Notes under the pieces: model-generated | Database searches by the model: none | Told to the model about the DNA's origin: nothing | What the model saw: only the letters and a program-made list of their open reading frames with translations | Source of the DNA: Gammaproteobacteria bacterium | GTDB lineage: Bacteria > Pseudomonadota > Gammaproteobacteria > UBA6429 > Thiohalophilaceae | NCBI GenBank assembly: GCA_029880855.1 | Contig: JAOUNS010000008.1 | Coordinates: 62,001 to 126,000 of the forward strand | DNA length: 64,000 bases | Direction of reading: 5' to 3' | In this document: positions 45,122-55,190 of the stretch, in pieces | How positions within the stretch are numbered: position 1 is the stretch's first letter | Layout of the letters: each line of letters opens with the position of its first letter | Made by a program: the position numbers and the translations under genes

Positions 45122-46453
45122 CTAGAAGATGTGTGTCAACTGTACTGATGTACGTGCATCGATCCCATCAACTTGCGCATTGGGACCGGCGCCCGTCGCA
45201 AATTTAATGGCTTCCACATCACGCATTTCGTGGTTGAAGGAGACACGGGTCTTCTTGTTAAGGTGGTACTGGGCACCGATGGTGGTGGTTACCCATTCAG
45301 TTTCAAACTGATCCCCTTCAAGACGGTTGTAGACTTCATAACGGCCATCGATTTCCCAGTTGGTGCCCGGCACATAATAGCCCACGTCGAGATAATAGGC
45401 GCTGGCGGTACCGTTTTCACCGTTACCGGGTGCGCCGGCAGGGTTCATATCGAAAGTGGCCGATTGTGGTCCGACCATGATCATCCCGTCCGCCTTGTTG
45501 TATTCAAAGCGGGCGCGGAACGGCATCTTCAAATAGGCTACACCGGCGCCGGAACGTTTGCGGTCATAAGCGACAGGGTTGTGCGTGCTGTCATTGGTGT
45601 TATCCAGCAGGCGCTTGCCGCTCTGGCTCCAGGCAAAGAACTTCATACCTTCACGACGCGCACCCTGACCGCCATACACCAGTTCGGAAGACCAGTACAG
45701 GTAGGTATCCTTGTTGGAGTCGTTGTCAGTGGTATTCAGGCCGTTACCGTTACCCATCATCACAGAATAGCTGTGTTCCCAGTTGCCCATCTTGAAGGTA
45801 TCAAAGACCTGCACACCGGTATCACGGGCCGCACCGACGGAATCTTCAAAACCGTTCAGGCTGGTGCCGATAGGCAGTGTTTGTGGCGATATGTTGGCTG
45901 TGTAGTTCTGATTGGGTACTCGCTCAATCAATTGCTGGGCGGCATAGTTGGTGAAGTTCACATAATCGAAGATCATGATACCCTGATAGACTTCTTCCGA
46001 TCCCGGTGTTTTGAACAGACCAACACGAACCTTGGCGCCCTTGATGTGATTCAGGGTGATACTGGCATCGGTGATTTTGGCGGAACCGCCATCCGGTGCA
46101 GTGATGCCGTTGTTACCAAATTCCGCCAGGAAGAAGTAGTTTACCTTGCTGTCCAGCGGCATACCGGCACCGCGCACACCGATACGGGCACGGTTGATGT
46201 TAAAGGTTTCCTGCGTGGTAAAATCAGGACCGATCAATTTCGGCGGGATGTAACCCTGTCCGGCGTTGGGTGTACTGCTGTCAGATTGATACTGTGCCTG
46301 GATAAATCCCCAGACCTTGGCGCGCGGTGCTGAATCAGTCGGTTCTGTACCCTGCAACATCAACCAGTTGGCCGCCTGGGCGCTTTGTACCATACCACCT
46401 GCAAGCAAGGCGCAGGCAACGAATTTTGCGGTTTTGTTTAATACTGTTTTCAT
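45122..46453 (-). CDS. Outer-membrane porin (OprO/OprP-like)
   Basis: The 443 residues start with a signal peptide ending AQAANW. The rest is amphipathic beta sequence ending QLTHIF. NINRARIGVRGAGMPLDSKV and KITDASITLNHIKGAKVRVG followed by LFKTPGSEE resemble phosphate-selective or related porins; the solute is not known. It follows the DsrE gene on the same strand by 30 bases, behind a good GGAGG site, so the two are probably co-transcribed from the ECF-type promoter. Confidence 0.85.
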   Translation of the reverse strand: MKTVLNKTAKFVACALLAGGMVQSAQAANWLMLQGTEPTDSAPRAKVWGFIQAQYQSDSSTPNAGQGYIPPKLIGPDFTTQETFNINRARIGVRGAGMPLDSKVNYFFLAEFGNNGITAPDGGSAKITDASITLNHIKGAKVRVGLFKTPGSEEVYQGIMIFDYVNFTNYAAQQLIERVPNQNYTANISPQTLPIGTSLNGFEDSVGAARDTGVQVFDTFKMGNWEHSYSVMMGNGNGLNTTDNDSNKDTYLYWSSELVYGGQGARREGMKFFAWSQSGKRLLDNTNDSTHNPVAYDRKRSGAGVAYLKMPFRARFEYNKADGMIMVGPQSATFDMNPAGAPGNGENGTASAYYLDVGYYVPGTNWEIDGRYEVYNRLEGDQFETEWVTTTIGAQYHLNKKTRVSFNHEMRDVEAIKFATGAGPNAQVDGIDARTSVQLTHIF

Positions 46454-46483
46454 TTATTTTTTCCTCCCGTTACTCAGCCTGGA

Positions 46484-46927
46484 TTAAGGCTTAACCAGGG
46501 TATAACCCTTCTTCACCAGATCGACGATCTGAACAACACCGGCCGGTACGGTCTTGGCATTGCTGTTCAACTCAGGCGCATAGCCCAGCTTCTTGCTCAT
46601 GGCCTTGACTGTGTTGGAACAGGCGCTGAAACGTACGCCGTTGCCGGCCAGACTGCTGATGCGATCCTTGTTGGAGTTTTCAGCAAATAACAGACGCAGG
46701 CCCGGACCAAACGCAACGATCTCAACATCAACCCGATCCTGGCCGTAGTGCTTGATAAGGTTATTGGCAACATTCAGTACGAGAGTCTGTTTCATTGGAT
46801 TGGGATCGCTGATTTGCAGGACCACTTTGACATCAGCAAAGTCTTTTGCTGCATGCGCTGACATACTGAACATGGCCACTACAGCCATACACAGCAACAG
46901 CATTTGCTTAACGTGTAATAATTTCAT
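46484..46927 (-). CDS. Exported DsrE-family protein
   Basis: The 147-residue product has a signal peptide (MLLLCMAVVAMFSMSAHAAK) and a DsrE-like alpha/beta domain: VKVVLQISDPNPMKQTL, VDVEIVAFGPGLRLLF, and a cysteine at residue 103 in RFSACSNTVKAMSK. DsrE/TusD-type domains handle sulfur on a cysteine in the cytoplasm; an exported form would act in the periplasm. It is the closest match in the window to the C-terminal half of the anti-sigma factor encoded divergently. Confidence 0.88.
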   Translation of the reverse strand: MKLLHVKQMLLLCMAVVAMFSMSAHAAKDFADVKVVLQISDPNPMKQTLVLNVANNLIKHYGQDRVDVEIVAFGPGLRLLFAENSNKDRISSLAGNGVRFSACSNTVKAMSKKLGYAPELNSNAKTVPAGVVQIVDLVKKGYTLVKP

Positions 46928-47016
46928 TGGTAAGTCTCCCCAAATTTTAAGAATTGTTCTAAATTAAACACCATCCATGGTGTAAAACCTTTCCTGAAAT
47001 GGAATACATCGTGGTA

Positions 47017-47041
47017 GACGTATCACCCGCACTTTTATTCC
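47017..47041 (-). promoter_or_regulatory. ECF-type promoter for the DsrE-porin unit
   Basis: On the minus strand GGAAT (47041-47037), a 16-base spacer and CGTC (47020-47017) form a typical ECF promoter. It lies about 90 bases before the DsrE start. An ACACCAT/ATGGTGT palindrome lies at 46968-46983, between this promoter and the gene. Confidence 0.65.
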
Positions 47042-47143
47042 AGAAAAAAACAAAAAATTTAAATAAGTATATTATTAACTGCTTATATATAGTGTTTACA
47101 GACACTTGCGTGCCTGTTAACTGAGTTGTTTTCTCAGGCATAG

Positions 47144-47169
47144 GGAATAAATTTCGTTGTCGTTGCGTC
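47144..47169 (+). promoter_or_regulatory. ECF-type promoter for the sigma/anti-sigma genes
   Basis: GGAAT (47144-47148), a 17-base spacer and CGTC (47166-47169) repeat the motif seen on the opposite strand, including the GGAATAAA context. It is about 45 bases before the sigma gene and predicts autoregulation. Confidence 0.65.
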
Positions 47170-47214
47170 TTGTTATATAGTGCGCGCGGGGAGTATTACG
47201 TTAAGGCAATGATA

Positions 47215-47772
47215 ATGAAGAATCCATTGAAGCTGTATTGCCTCAATCAGGAATTTAAAACAAGACTGATCGAGAGTCGTACCCGTTTATATCGCATCGC
47301 CTATAGCTGGTGTCATGAACACCCGCTGGCTGAAGATCTGGTGCAGGAGACCCTGACCAAGGCCTTGAAGAACAGTAACCAGTTGCGTGACCATGCAGCG
47401 ATGGACAGTTGGTTATTCGGTATATTAAATAACAACTGGCGTGACTATCTGCGCCGCAAGAAGGATCTGGATAATATTGATGACGTGGTGTTGAAGAGTC
47501 CCCTCACACCGGAACGTCAGTTTGAACGACAGGAGATCACAACCCTGGTCAGAAAACACATGGAAGAGCTGACCATCGGTCAACGCCAGGTATTGAGCCT
47601 GGTGGACCTGCAGGGTTTCTCCTATGATGAAGTAGCAAAAGCACTGGATATACCAGTCGGCACAGTGATGAGCAGACTATCCAGGGCAAGAAAACAACTG
47701 GCTGAATCTCTGCTTGAATATCAGCCGGTAAATAATAAAGAGACGACCAGGGTTATCAGGAGAATTATATGA
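47215..47772 (+). CDS. ECF-family RNA polymerase sigma factor
   Basis: About 185 residues from the ATG at 47215; an ATG at 47209 is also possible. Region 2 shows YRIAYSWCHEHPLAEDLVQE and TLTKALKNSNQLRDH; region 4 shows QRQVLSLVDLQGFSYDEVAK and VGTVMSRLSRARKQL. Such factors direct RNA polymerase to a small regulon. The anti-sigma gene overlaps its last 4 bases. The same ECF-type promoter motif occurs before this gene and before the DsrE/porin genes. Confidence 0.92.
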   Translation: MKNPLKLYCLNQEFKTRLIESRTRLYRIAYSWCHEHPLAEDLVQETLTKALKNSNQLRDHAAMDSWLFGILNNNWRDYLRRKKDLDNIDDVVLKSPLTPERQFERQEITTLVRKHMEELTIGQRQVLSLVDLQGFSYDEVAKALDIPVGTVMSRLSRARKQLAESLLEYQPVNNKETTRVIRRII

Positions 47773-48503
47773 GCAACGGTATCCGGTATTCCGATGAATT
47801 TCTGAATGCCTATCTGGATAACGAACTTGAACAGGCGGACAAGGCACGTCTGCTTGCCGACTTGCGCCGGGATGAAGTCTTGAACCGCCGCCTGTGCCAG
47901 TTACAACGCGTCCATAACATGGTGCAACTGGCCTATCATGATATTGATATGCCTGAAGCCACAGTGCAATCGCAACCGAAGCAAGGCTCCAGACGCTATC
48001 GTTTTGCAACCGCCGCCGCTGTATTGCTGCTGGCAGGTGTCACATCAGGCTGGTTTGGACACCAATATATGAACAGCTCACCCGGACTGGTCGACCTGGC
48101 AGGCAGTATCTACAACACGCCGGCCAATCAATCCGGTGAATGGCGTGTCATTCTGCACGTCAGCACCAAAGATCCCTTTAAGTACGAAACCATCCTGGAT
48201 GAAACAGAAACTCTGCTGCGCACCTCCAGTGAAAACAAACAAAAGGTGATCGTGCAGATCCTGGGTAACTCGGCCGGACTGGCCATGCTGACTGATGACA
48301 AATCTTCCTATTCGACCCGGCTCGCCGACCTGCAACAGCGCTATCCCAATCTGCTGTTGGCCGCCTGCGGCAAAACACTGGAAAGACTCAAGCTGAACAA
48401 CAAGCCCATGCCCAAACTGTTGTCTGCCGCCAGGGTTGTTCCTTCGGCCTTGAATGAAGTGATGCAAAAACAGAAAGAAGGCTGGACTTATATCCGCATC
48501 TAG
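47769..48503 (+). CDS. Membrane anti-sigma factor with C-terminal DsrE-like domain
   Basis: The 244-residue product has an N-terminal part (SDEFLNAYLDNELEQADKAR) typical of anti-sigma factors, a membrane segment near 78-97 (FATAAAVLLLAGVTSGWF) and an outer part of about 130 residues. That part reads WRVILHVSTKDPFKYETIL, KVIVQILGNSAGLAML and LLLAACGKTLERLKL with Cys200, the same layout as the exported DsrE protein, and ends KEGWTYIRI like KKGYTLVKP. It probably holds the sigma factor until a periplasmic signal arrives. The fusion is the odd feature; I know of no standard family with it. Confidence 0.85.
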   Translation: MSNGIRYSDEFLNAYLDNELEQADKARLLADLRRDEVLNRRLCQLQRVHNMVQLAYHDIDMPEATVQSQPKQGSRRYRFATAAAVLLLAGVTSGWFGHQYMNSSPGLVDLAGSIYNTPANQSGEWRVILHVSTKDPFKYETILDETETLLRTSSENKQKVIVQILGNSAGLAMLTDDKSSYSTRLADLQQRYPNLLLAACGKTLERLKLNNKPMPKLLSAARVVPSALNEVMQKQKEGWTYIRI

Positions 48504-48505
48504 TA

Positions 48506-51500
48506 CTAGAGCAGGACGCGCTCTATGCCGCCCTGCTCAATGTTTCGAATAAAGTCTTTTTGCCAGTGCTTGCCCAGCATCAGGCCGGCCAGCTCCACCA
48601 CAATGTAGTCCGTCTTCAGGCCGGTGGTATGCCGGTAACGGGACAAGCCCTGCTGACAGGCCGGGCAGGAGGTCAACAGTTTGACTTCCTTTTTGGATAC
48701 CTTGTCCTTACCGGTATACCCCTTGATCCCCTGTTGCAGTTCTTCCAGCTTGCGATAACGCACCTGGGCGGCGATGTCCGGACGTGAGGTGGCAAAGGTT
48801 CCGGCTTCACCGCAGCAACGATCCGATAACCGCACTTCCTGACCCAACAGGGTGGAGGCAACGCGTACCGGGTTGTAGGTCTTCATCGGTGTATGACACG
48901 GATCATGGTAGAGATATTTCACATCACCGGACTCTTCCAGCTTGACACCCTTCTCCATTAAATACTCATGAATATCCAGTAATCGGCAACCGGGGAAAAT
49001 TTTCTGGAACTGGTATTGTTGCAGTTGATCCATGCATGTACCGCAGGAGACCAGCACGGTTTTGATATCCATGTAGTTCAGGGTATTGGCGACACGATGG
49101 AACAAGACCTGATTATCCACTGAAATACGTTTGCCCCGCGCCGCATCACCACTGGAGGTTTGCGGGTAACCGCAACACAAATAGCCCGGCGGTAACACCG
49201 TCTCGGCACCGGTTTCGTATAACATGGCCAGCGTGGCCAGCCCCACCTGACTGAACAGTCGCTCGGAACCACAGCCCGGGAAATAAAACACGGCATCAGA
49301 CTCTTCAGTCACTTTGGCCGGATTACGCAGGATCGCCACCGTCTTGTTATCTTCCAGATCCAGCAGCGCACGCATGGGTTTGGCCGGGACATTGGAGGGC
49401 AAGGGCGTGCTGACAAAGTGCACGATCTGGCTGTTCACACCTGACTTGCCGGTGGTGGACTGTGGCTGATGTCGTTTATTGTGCGGCAGCAAGACCTGTG
49501 CAGCCCGATAGGCCAGACGTTGCGCCTTGTAACCGATACGGATCACCAGTTTACGCATGAGATTGATGAGTCGGGGATCGGAGATATTCAGATACAACAG
49601 GCCCAGCCAGGTGCCGATGTTACGACTCTTCTGCTTGCGAGCGCGCAGGATACTGCGCATGGTAACCGAGACATCGCCAAAGTCGATGTTCACCGGACAG
49701 GGATTCAGACACTTGTGACACACGGTACAGTGATCCGCCACATCATTCATCTCCTTGAAGTGACGAATGGAGATCCCGCGCCGGGTCTGTTCTTCGTAGA
49801 GGAAGGCCTCGATGATCAAACCGGTAGCCAGGATCTTGTTGCGCGGCGAATAGAGCAGGTTGGCACGGGGAATATGCGTGTTACAGACCGGTTTGCACTT
49901 GCCGCAACGCAAACAATCCTTGATGGCGGTGTTCAATGCACCCAGCTCGCTGGCCTCCAGGATCAGGGCCTCCTGTTCCACCAGTCGCAGAGACGGTGTG
50001 TAGGCATTATTCAAACCGGCGCCGGCTTGCAATTTGCCGGGATTAAAGGTGTTGGCGGGATCGACCTGTTGTTTGTACTTGTTGAAGTCACTCAGCAGCC
50101 CCCGATCCAGGAAGGCCAGTTTGGTGATCCCGATACCGTGTTCACCGGAGATCACACCGCCCAGTGATTCGGCCAGTTGCATAATGCGCGATACCACCTG
50201 ATCCGCCTCATGCAACATGGCATAGTCGTTGGAGTTGACCGGGATATTGGTATGAACGTTGCCATCACCGGCATGCATGTGGGTGGCGACAAACAGACGA
50301 CTGGAGCGGATCTTTGCATGAAGCTGATCCAGTCGCTCCCGCAATGCGGCGAATTCCTGGCCGTTAAAGATATCACGCAAGGGCTGGGCAATACTCTTGC
50401 GATAGGAGATACGCAACACCCGCCGTTGCAGCATGTGAAACACGGTTTCACCGCCTTGCAGTGCCGAGCGGACTTCATCACTCAACAAACCGGCATACTC
50501 GGCGGCTGGTTTATCCATATCATCCAGAATCGCCTGCCATTGACGACTGACACCACTCAGCACCTCTCTGGCGGTTTGTATCTTGCTGTTGATCAGGGCA
50601 TGTATCTCGGCATCGTCAGTCTCTGCCGGAGCCTGTCCGGCCACCACCTTGTGCAGTTCAGGCAGATCGCCGGCCAGATAGTGATCCACGGACTGGATCA
50701 TGGCCAGCTTGTTGCGGGTGGAGAGTTCAATATTGATCCGTTCGATACCGTCGTTGTAGTCGGCAAGCCGGGGTAACGGAATGACCACGTCCTCATTGAT
50801 CTTGAAGGCATTGGTATGGGCGGCAATGGCTGCTGTGCGTGCACGATCCGCCCAGAAACGGTGTCTGGCCTCGGCACTGACAGCGATAAATCCTTCACCT
50901 TCTCTCGCACCCGCCATGCGCACCACTTCATTGGCGGCATCGGCTACGGCGCTTTCCTTGTCACCTGCCACATCCACCAACAAAACCATCTTGGGGAGAT
51001 CGAGACGGGCCGCCTTGGTGGTATAGCGCACGGCACGCACATAGCGTTCATCCAGATGTTCCATACCCGCCAGTTGCACATCCGCCAGACTGTCCAGATA
51101 ATCCTTGGTCTCCACAATGGCCGGCACCGCCTGGCGCAAATCATTGCCAAAGAATTCGAGACATACTGTGCGAATAAACGGCGGCATGCGATGGACCACA
51201 AATTCCGCCGAGGTGATGATGCCGTCACAGCCTTCTTTCTGGATACCGGGCAGACCTTCGAGAAACTTGTTGGTGACATCCTTACCCAGCCCCTGCTTGC
51301 GCAGCTTGCTGCCCGGAATGCGTAACAGCTCGGGTTTACCCTGCACTGTTTTGCCATCGGCTGCATAGCGGGTCAGACGAAATACTGCTTCAGGCTGTTC
51401 ATGGATCTTGCCCAGATTGTGATTCAAGCGTTCCACATCCAGACGACTTGCATCCGGCATGACCATGCGCCATGAGACCAGATTATCCAGGGTGGTTCCC

Positions 51501-52378
51501 CACAAAACAGCCTTCTTGCCACCGGCATTCATGGCCACATTGCCGCCAATACAGGAGGCGTCCTGGGAAGTGGGATCAACGGCAAACACATAACCGGCCG
51601 CTTCGGCCCGTTCCGCAACACGTTTGGTTACGACACCGGCACCGGTGCGGATCACGGCAGCGGTCTGTTGATAAGCGGCGGTTTCACCCGACAAAGCCCG
51701 CACCTCCACCTTGCCCAGACTGTCGAGTTTTTCGGTATTGATCACCACGCAGGTATCCGTTAACGGCACCGCGCCACCGGTATAACCGGTGCCGCCGCCG
51801 CGGGGAATAATGCTCAAGCCCAGTTCAATACAGGTCGCAACAACCTGTTGCACTTCTTCTTCACTATCCGGTGTTAACACCACCAGCGGAAATTCCACAC
51901 GCCAGTCCGAGGCATCGGTAACATGAGAAACACGGGCCAGACCATCGAAACTGATATTATCGCGGCGGGTCACCTTCCCCAGCCGTTGCAGGATCAGCTT
52001 GCGTAAATCATATTGCCGGGGGAACCAGGCCTCGAATTCCGCCACCGCCTGCTTGGCCCGTTCCGCCAGTTGCAGGGCCAGCTCATTTTCTGAGGCACGG
52101 GTAATGATCTGATCCAGTCGATGGTGCAGGGCGTGGACCAGTGAGGCCCGCCGTTTGCGATTGGACAATAAATCGTCCTGAATGAAGGGGTTGCGACTGA
52201 CCACCCAGAGGTCACCCAGGACCTCAAACAACATCCGCGCCGAACGGCCGGTGACCCGTTCACCCCGCAGGGTGTTCAGGGCCTCCCACATCTCCTCACC
52301 CAGAAAACGAATGACGATTTCCCGGTCGGAAAAGGAGGTGTAGTTATAGGGGATTTCGCGGATGCGGCTGGTTGACAT
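48506..52378 (-). CDS. DUF3683/FAD-linked oxidase/Fe-S fused oxidoreductase (Dld-II type)
   Basis: The 1290-residue protein has an N-terminal DUF3683 region and a FAD-binding domain with [18 protein letters not shown] near residue 196. An oxidase C-terminal domain spans about 400-800. Two 4Fe-4S motifs lie near 824 ([11 protein letters not shown]) and 883 ([11 protein letters not shown]). Two cysteine-rich CCG domains follow, with CCGYPQT near 1066 and CCGEAGTF near 1188. It joins a GlcD-like and a GlcF-like part in one chain and likely oxidises a 2-hydroxyacid such as D-lactate and passes electrons to the respiratory chain. It is convergent with the anti-sigma gene. Confidence 0.9.
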   Translation of the reverse strand: MSTSRIREIPYNYTSFSDREIVIRFLGEEMWEALNTLRGERVTGRSARMLFEVLGDLWVVSRNPFIQDDLLSNRKRRASLVHALHHRLDQIITRASENELALQLAERAKQAVAEFEAWFPRQYDLRKLILQRLGKVTRRDNISFDGLARVSHVTDASDWRVEFPLVVLTPDSEEEVQQVVATCIELGLSIIPRGGGTGYTGGAVPLTDTCVVINTEKLDSLGKVEVRALSGETAAYQQTAAVIRTGAGVVTKRVAERAEAAGYVFAVDPTSQDASCIGGNVAMNAGGKKAVLWGTTLDNLVSWRMVMPDASRLDVERLNHNLGKIHEQPEAVFRLTRYAADGKTVQGKPELLRIPGSKLRKQGLGKDVTNKFLEGLPGIQKEGCDGIITSAEFVVHRMPPFIRTVCLEFFGNDLRQAVPAIVETKDYLDSLADVQLAGMEHLDERYVRAVRYTTKAARLDLPKMVLLVDVAGDKESAVADAANEVVRMAGAREGEGFIAVSAEARHRFWADRARTAAIAAHTNAFKINEDVVIPLPRLADYNDGIERINIELSTRNKLAMIQSVDHYLAGDLPELHKVVAGQAPAETDDAEIHALINSKIQTAREVLSGVSRQWQAILDDMDKPAAEYAGLLSDEVRSALQGGETVFHMLQRRVLRISYRKSIAQPLRDIFNGQEFAALRERLDQLHAKIRSSRLFVATHMHAGDGNVHTNIPVNSNDYAMLHEADQVVSRIMQLAESLGGVISGEHGIGITKLAFLDRGLLSDFNKYKQQVDPANTFNPGKLQAGAGLNNAYTPSLRLVEQEALILEASELGALNTAIKDCLRCGKCKPVCNTHIPRANLLYSPRNKILATGLIIEAFLYEEQTRRGISIRHFKEMNDVADHCTVCHKCLNPCPVNIDFGDVSVTMRSILRARKQKSRNIGTWLGLLYLNISDPRLINLMRKLVIRIGYKAQRLAYRAAQVLLPHNKRHQPQSTTGKSGVNSQIVHFVSTPLPSNVPAKPMRALLDLEDNKTVAILRNPAKVTEESDAVFYFPGCGSERLFSQVGLATLAMLYETGAETVLPPGYLCCGYPQTSSGDAARGKRISVDNQVLFHRVANTLNYMDIKTVLVSCGTCMDQLQQYQFQKIFPGCRLLDIHEYLMEKGVKLEESGDVKYLYHDPCHTPMKTYNPVRVASTLLGQEVRLSDRCCGEAGTFATSRPDIAAQVRYRKLEELQQGIKGYTGKDKVSKKEVKLLTSCPACQQGLSRYRHTTGLKTDYIVVELAGLMLGKHWQKDFIRNIEQGGIERVLL

Positions 52379-52459
52379 GATATCCGGGTTAAATATTAGG
52401 AGTTGCTGATTTTAGCATGGATAAAGGCCGAAAATCTGCCACTGAACCGGGCAGGTGGT

Positions 52460-55030
52460 TCAATCCGACCAGGCGGAATCCCGGGAATTCGCTGACGGTT
52501 CAAAGGTATACCCGAAACGGGCCATGGCATCGCGCAGGATGGGCTCCACCTCCAGCAGGTGCTGATAATAATTCTTGTATCGGTAACGTGAGGAGGTATA
52601 AATTTTTTGCGTGACCTGGGCGTAGCTGGCGGTTTTCGCAATTTGCTTGCTCTTGTAAAACTCCAGACAGGCATCCTCCCAGGGCAAGCCGACAAATTCC
52701 AGCACCCGATGTGCATATTCCTCAGTTTGATCGACCAGGTCCTCATAACGCAACTCCAGATATCGCATATCCAGCACAGACTTGTAATGTTCGGCAGTCT
52801 CCATCATACCCGCGTAGTGCGTTGCGATATCAGTCATGCAGGATGTATAGCGGTTTCCGTGTGTCAGGTTCGCCATATACGAGGAGAGACATACATCCAT
52901 CGGATGGCGAACAATATGGATAATCGCCGCCTTTGGAAAAAGCATATTAATCATGCCCAGATAGGCCAGATTATGCGGCATCTTGTCAGTAAACAGTTTA
53001 TCACCCTGCTGCAAGACCCCCTGTTGAGCCACCCGATCCAGGTAATGCTTTCTCAGTTGCTCCAGCACAGCGGTATCGACCTTGCCTGGTTCCAGCAAAA
53101 CAGCCGGATAGCCTGCATTTTCCCCGGACCTTGCAGCCAGCTTGTCAGTTGTCTCGTTGATAAACATCAACTCTCCACAGGCCGCCACCTGTGAATGTGC
53201 AGCAAGAATTTTTTCCAGCAAAGTGGTTCCCGAACGCGGAAATCCGACAATAAATACAGGTTGAGTCTGTGAGGGATCAACGTTCTCGCAACGCGGCATA
53301 TTACGCGTATAGTCTTTATTATAGACCTCACGCAGACTGCGAAATTTTTCTGCTGATGCCTCCCTTTCATAGACTTTACCCAGGGTCCGGTTTTTTAACT
53401 CATTTGCTTTTACCAGATTAGCGTATGCGGCATCATAATCCTGAATGACATCCATCACCCTGGCTCGCTCAAAGTAATAATCAACAACAACATGCTGGTT
53501 TTGTTCCTTATTTTCAGTAAGTAACAATTCGATATGATCAAGTTCTGCCACTGCTGCCGTATTATTTTTTTGGCGTGACAGACACTTTACCAGTGTAATT
53601 CGCGGAGAAATATCGTCAGGTTCAATCCTGATTGCCCGCTGCGCCAGCTCTATCGACTCTTCAAGATGATTTCTCAATTCCTCCATAGCTGCCCAGCGCG
53701 TCAAAATATAGGCATTATTCGGTTCCACCTTATCCATGTTGCGGTAAACTTCACTTGCCTTGTCAAATTGCCGCGTCTCTACATAAAACCGTGTCAGACC
53801 TGATTTCACAAACTGGCTGTTTGGATAGCGTTGTTTAAGCATATCCAGCTTTGACTCTGCCTCAACAAATCGCTGTCTATGTGTCAGGAAATTAACGTAA
53901 AACAGTACAACATGCATATTGTCCGGTGCGTATTGCATGGCCAGTTTAAAACAGTGCTCCGCCCCGGCTAATGCGAATTGAAACAGCAAAATGCTCCCCA
54001 TGGTTGCCAATGCCTCGGCATGATAGGGATCCAGATCTATTGCTTTTTTGATATATTTTGCTGCGGTGGAAAAGTTACTCTGATAAAAATATTCTGTACC
54101 CAGACAATAATTGGTATTGGCATTTTCGGGGTATAACGTTACCGCCCGTTGATACAATTCAAAGGCATCATTCCCTCGACCAACCTCCTCATACAATTTT
54201 CCGATATTCAACAGGGCATCAACGTTATTTTTATCTGTTGCCAGAATCTGTTCGAAATAGCGTTTGGCCTGTCCCCAGTCACCGGCCAGTTGCCAGTAGT
54301 TGCCAAGGTTCTTGATAATTTCGGGGTCAGACGGTGTGATCTGAAATGCCTTTTGCAAATTTTCCAGTGCCGATGGCAATTCACCTTTTTCCAGCAACAA
54401 TGCGCCCAGATTATTATAGGCGGCTGAAAACCCGGCATTAATCTGCATGGCCTTGTGATAGGCATCTTCTGCTTCGGCATACCGGCCAAGCCGGTGAGTA
54501 ACAGCACCCAAATTACAGTACACTTCCGCCGTACACATACCCAGCTCAATCGCCTTCAGATAGGACGCAACGGCATCATCAAAACGATTGGCAGCTCGAT
54601 AGATATTTCCCAGATTGTTCCTTGCCGACGCCATTGCAGGCTGTAATTCAATGGCCTGTCGACAATTCTCCAATGCTTCATTCAGCTTGTTTTGTTCAAG
54701 CAGAACCAGCGCCAGGTTGTTGAATGCCTCGGCATTTTTTTTGTCAATCTTGATCAAACGGGTAAAGGCATCAGCAGCGGCGGCAAACTCACCCAGATAA
54801 TATCGTGACACGCCCAGCACCTGCCAGGCGACCGGCTCCAGGGGATGAACCTGTGTAAATAATGACGCAGCCCGTATTGCAGAGTGATAATCACCGGACT
54901 CAAACGATAAGATGGCCTGTTCCAGATTTGCTGCAGGATTGGCAACAGTACCCGTCCCGGTATTACCAAAACAACATTTCTTGAACTTTTTACCACTGCC
55001 ACAGGGGCAGGGATCATTTCGACCGGTCAT
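52460..55030 (-). CDS. SEC-C motif/TPR/sulfotransferase protein
   Basis: About 856 residues from the ATG at 55030. Residues 3-21 are a SEC-C zinc motif (GRNDPCPCGSGKKFKKCC). About sixteen TPR-type repeats follow, to near 540. From about 590 a sulfotransferase domain begins: FIVGFPRSGTTLLEKIL is the 5'-phosphosulfate loop and HIVRHPMDVCLSSYMANL the 3'-phosphate site. It could transfer a sulfate group from PAPS to a surface or secreted molecule, with TPRs holding a partner. The frame to 55081 adds a poor leader. Confidence 0.88.
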   Translation of the reverse strand: MTGRNDPCPCGSGKKFKKCCFGNTGTGTVANPAANLEQAILSFESGDYHSAIRAASLFTQVHPLEPVAWQVLGVSRYYLGEFAAAADAFTRLIKIDKKNAEAFNNLALVLLEQNKLNEALENCRQAIELQPAMASARNNLGNIYRAANRFDDAVASYLKAIELGMCTAEVYCNLGAVTHRLGRYAEAEDAYHKAMQINAGFSAAYNNLGALLLEKGELPSALENLQKAFQITPSDPEIIKNLGNYWQLAGDWGQAKRYFEQILATDKNNVDALLNIGKLYEEVGRGNDAFELYQRAVTLYPENANTNYCLGTEYFYQSNFSTAAKYIKKAIDLDPYHAEALATMGSILLFQFALAGAEHCFKLAMQYAPDNMHVVLFYVNFLTHRQRFVEAESKLDMLKQRYPNSQFVKSGLTRFYVETRQFDKASEVYRNMDKVEPNNAYILTRWAAMEELRNHLEESIELAQRAIRIEPDDISPRITLVKCLSRQKNNTAAVAELDHIELLLTENKEQNQHVVVDYYFERARVMDVIQDYDAAYANLVKANELKNRTLGKVYEREASAEKFRSLREVYNKDYTRNMPRCENVDPSQTQPVFIVGFPRSGTTLLEKILAAHSQVAACGELMFINETTDKLAARSGENAGYPAVLLEPGKVDTAVLEQLRKHYLDRVAQQGVLQQGDKLFTDKMPHNLAYLGMINMLFPKAAIIHIVRHPMDVCLSSYMANLTHGNRYTSCMTDIATHYAGMMETAEHYKSVLDMRYLELRYEDLVDQTEEYAHRVLEFVGLPWEDACLEFYKSKQIAKTASYAQVTQKIYTSSRYRYKNYYQHLLEVEPILRDAMARFGYTFEPSANSRDSAWSD

Positions 55031-55130
55031 AGTGTTTTCCCCTCGCAGCAGGGACAAGATAGAAAAACAGAATTTTACCAAGTGACAAAACCGGTCGCCA
55101 CACCAAACCAGTAAATCAGGGTTAAGAATA

Positions 55131-55155
55131 AAAAACGGGGTCCGAAGACCCCGTT
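55131..55155 (-). terminator. Terminator of the first trimeric porin gene
   Basis: AACGGGGTC and GACCCCGTT pair around a short loop, with a T run on the minus strand. It lies about 40 bases past the porin stop. Confidence 0.85.
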
Positions 55156-55190
55156 AAGTACTGCTTTGATATATCTATTATTATTAGATA

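Noticed and set aside
45173-46333. 386-codon open frame on the plus strand opposite the porin gene
   Set aside because: The porin frame has a signal peptide, start site and terminator; the opposite frame looks like a codon-bias shadow.
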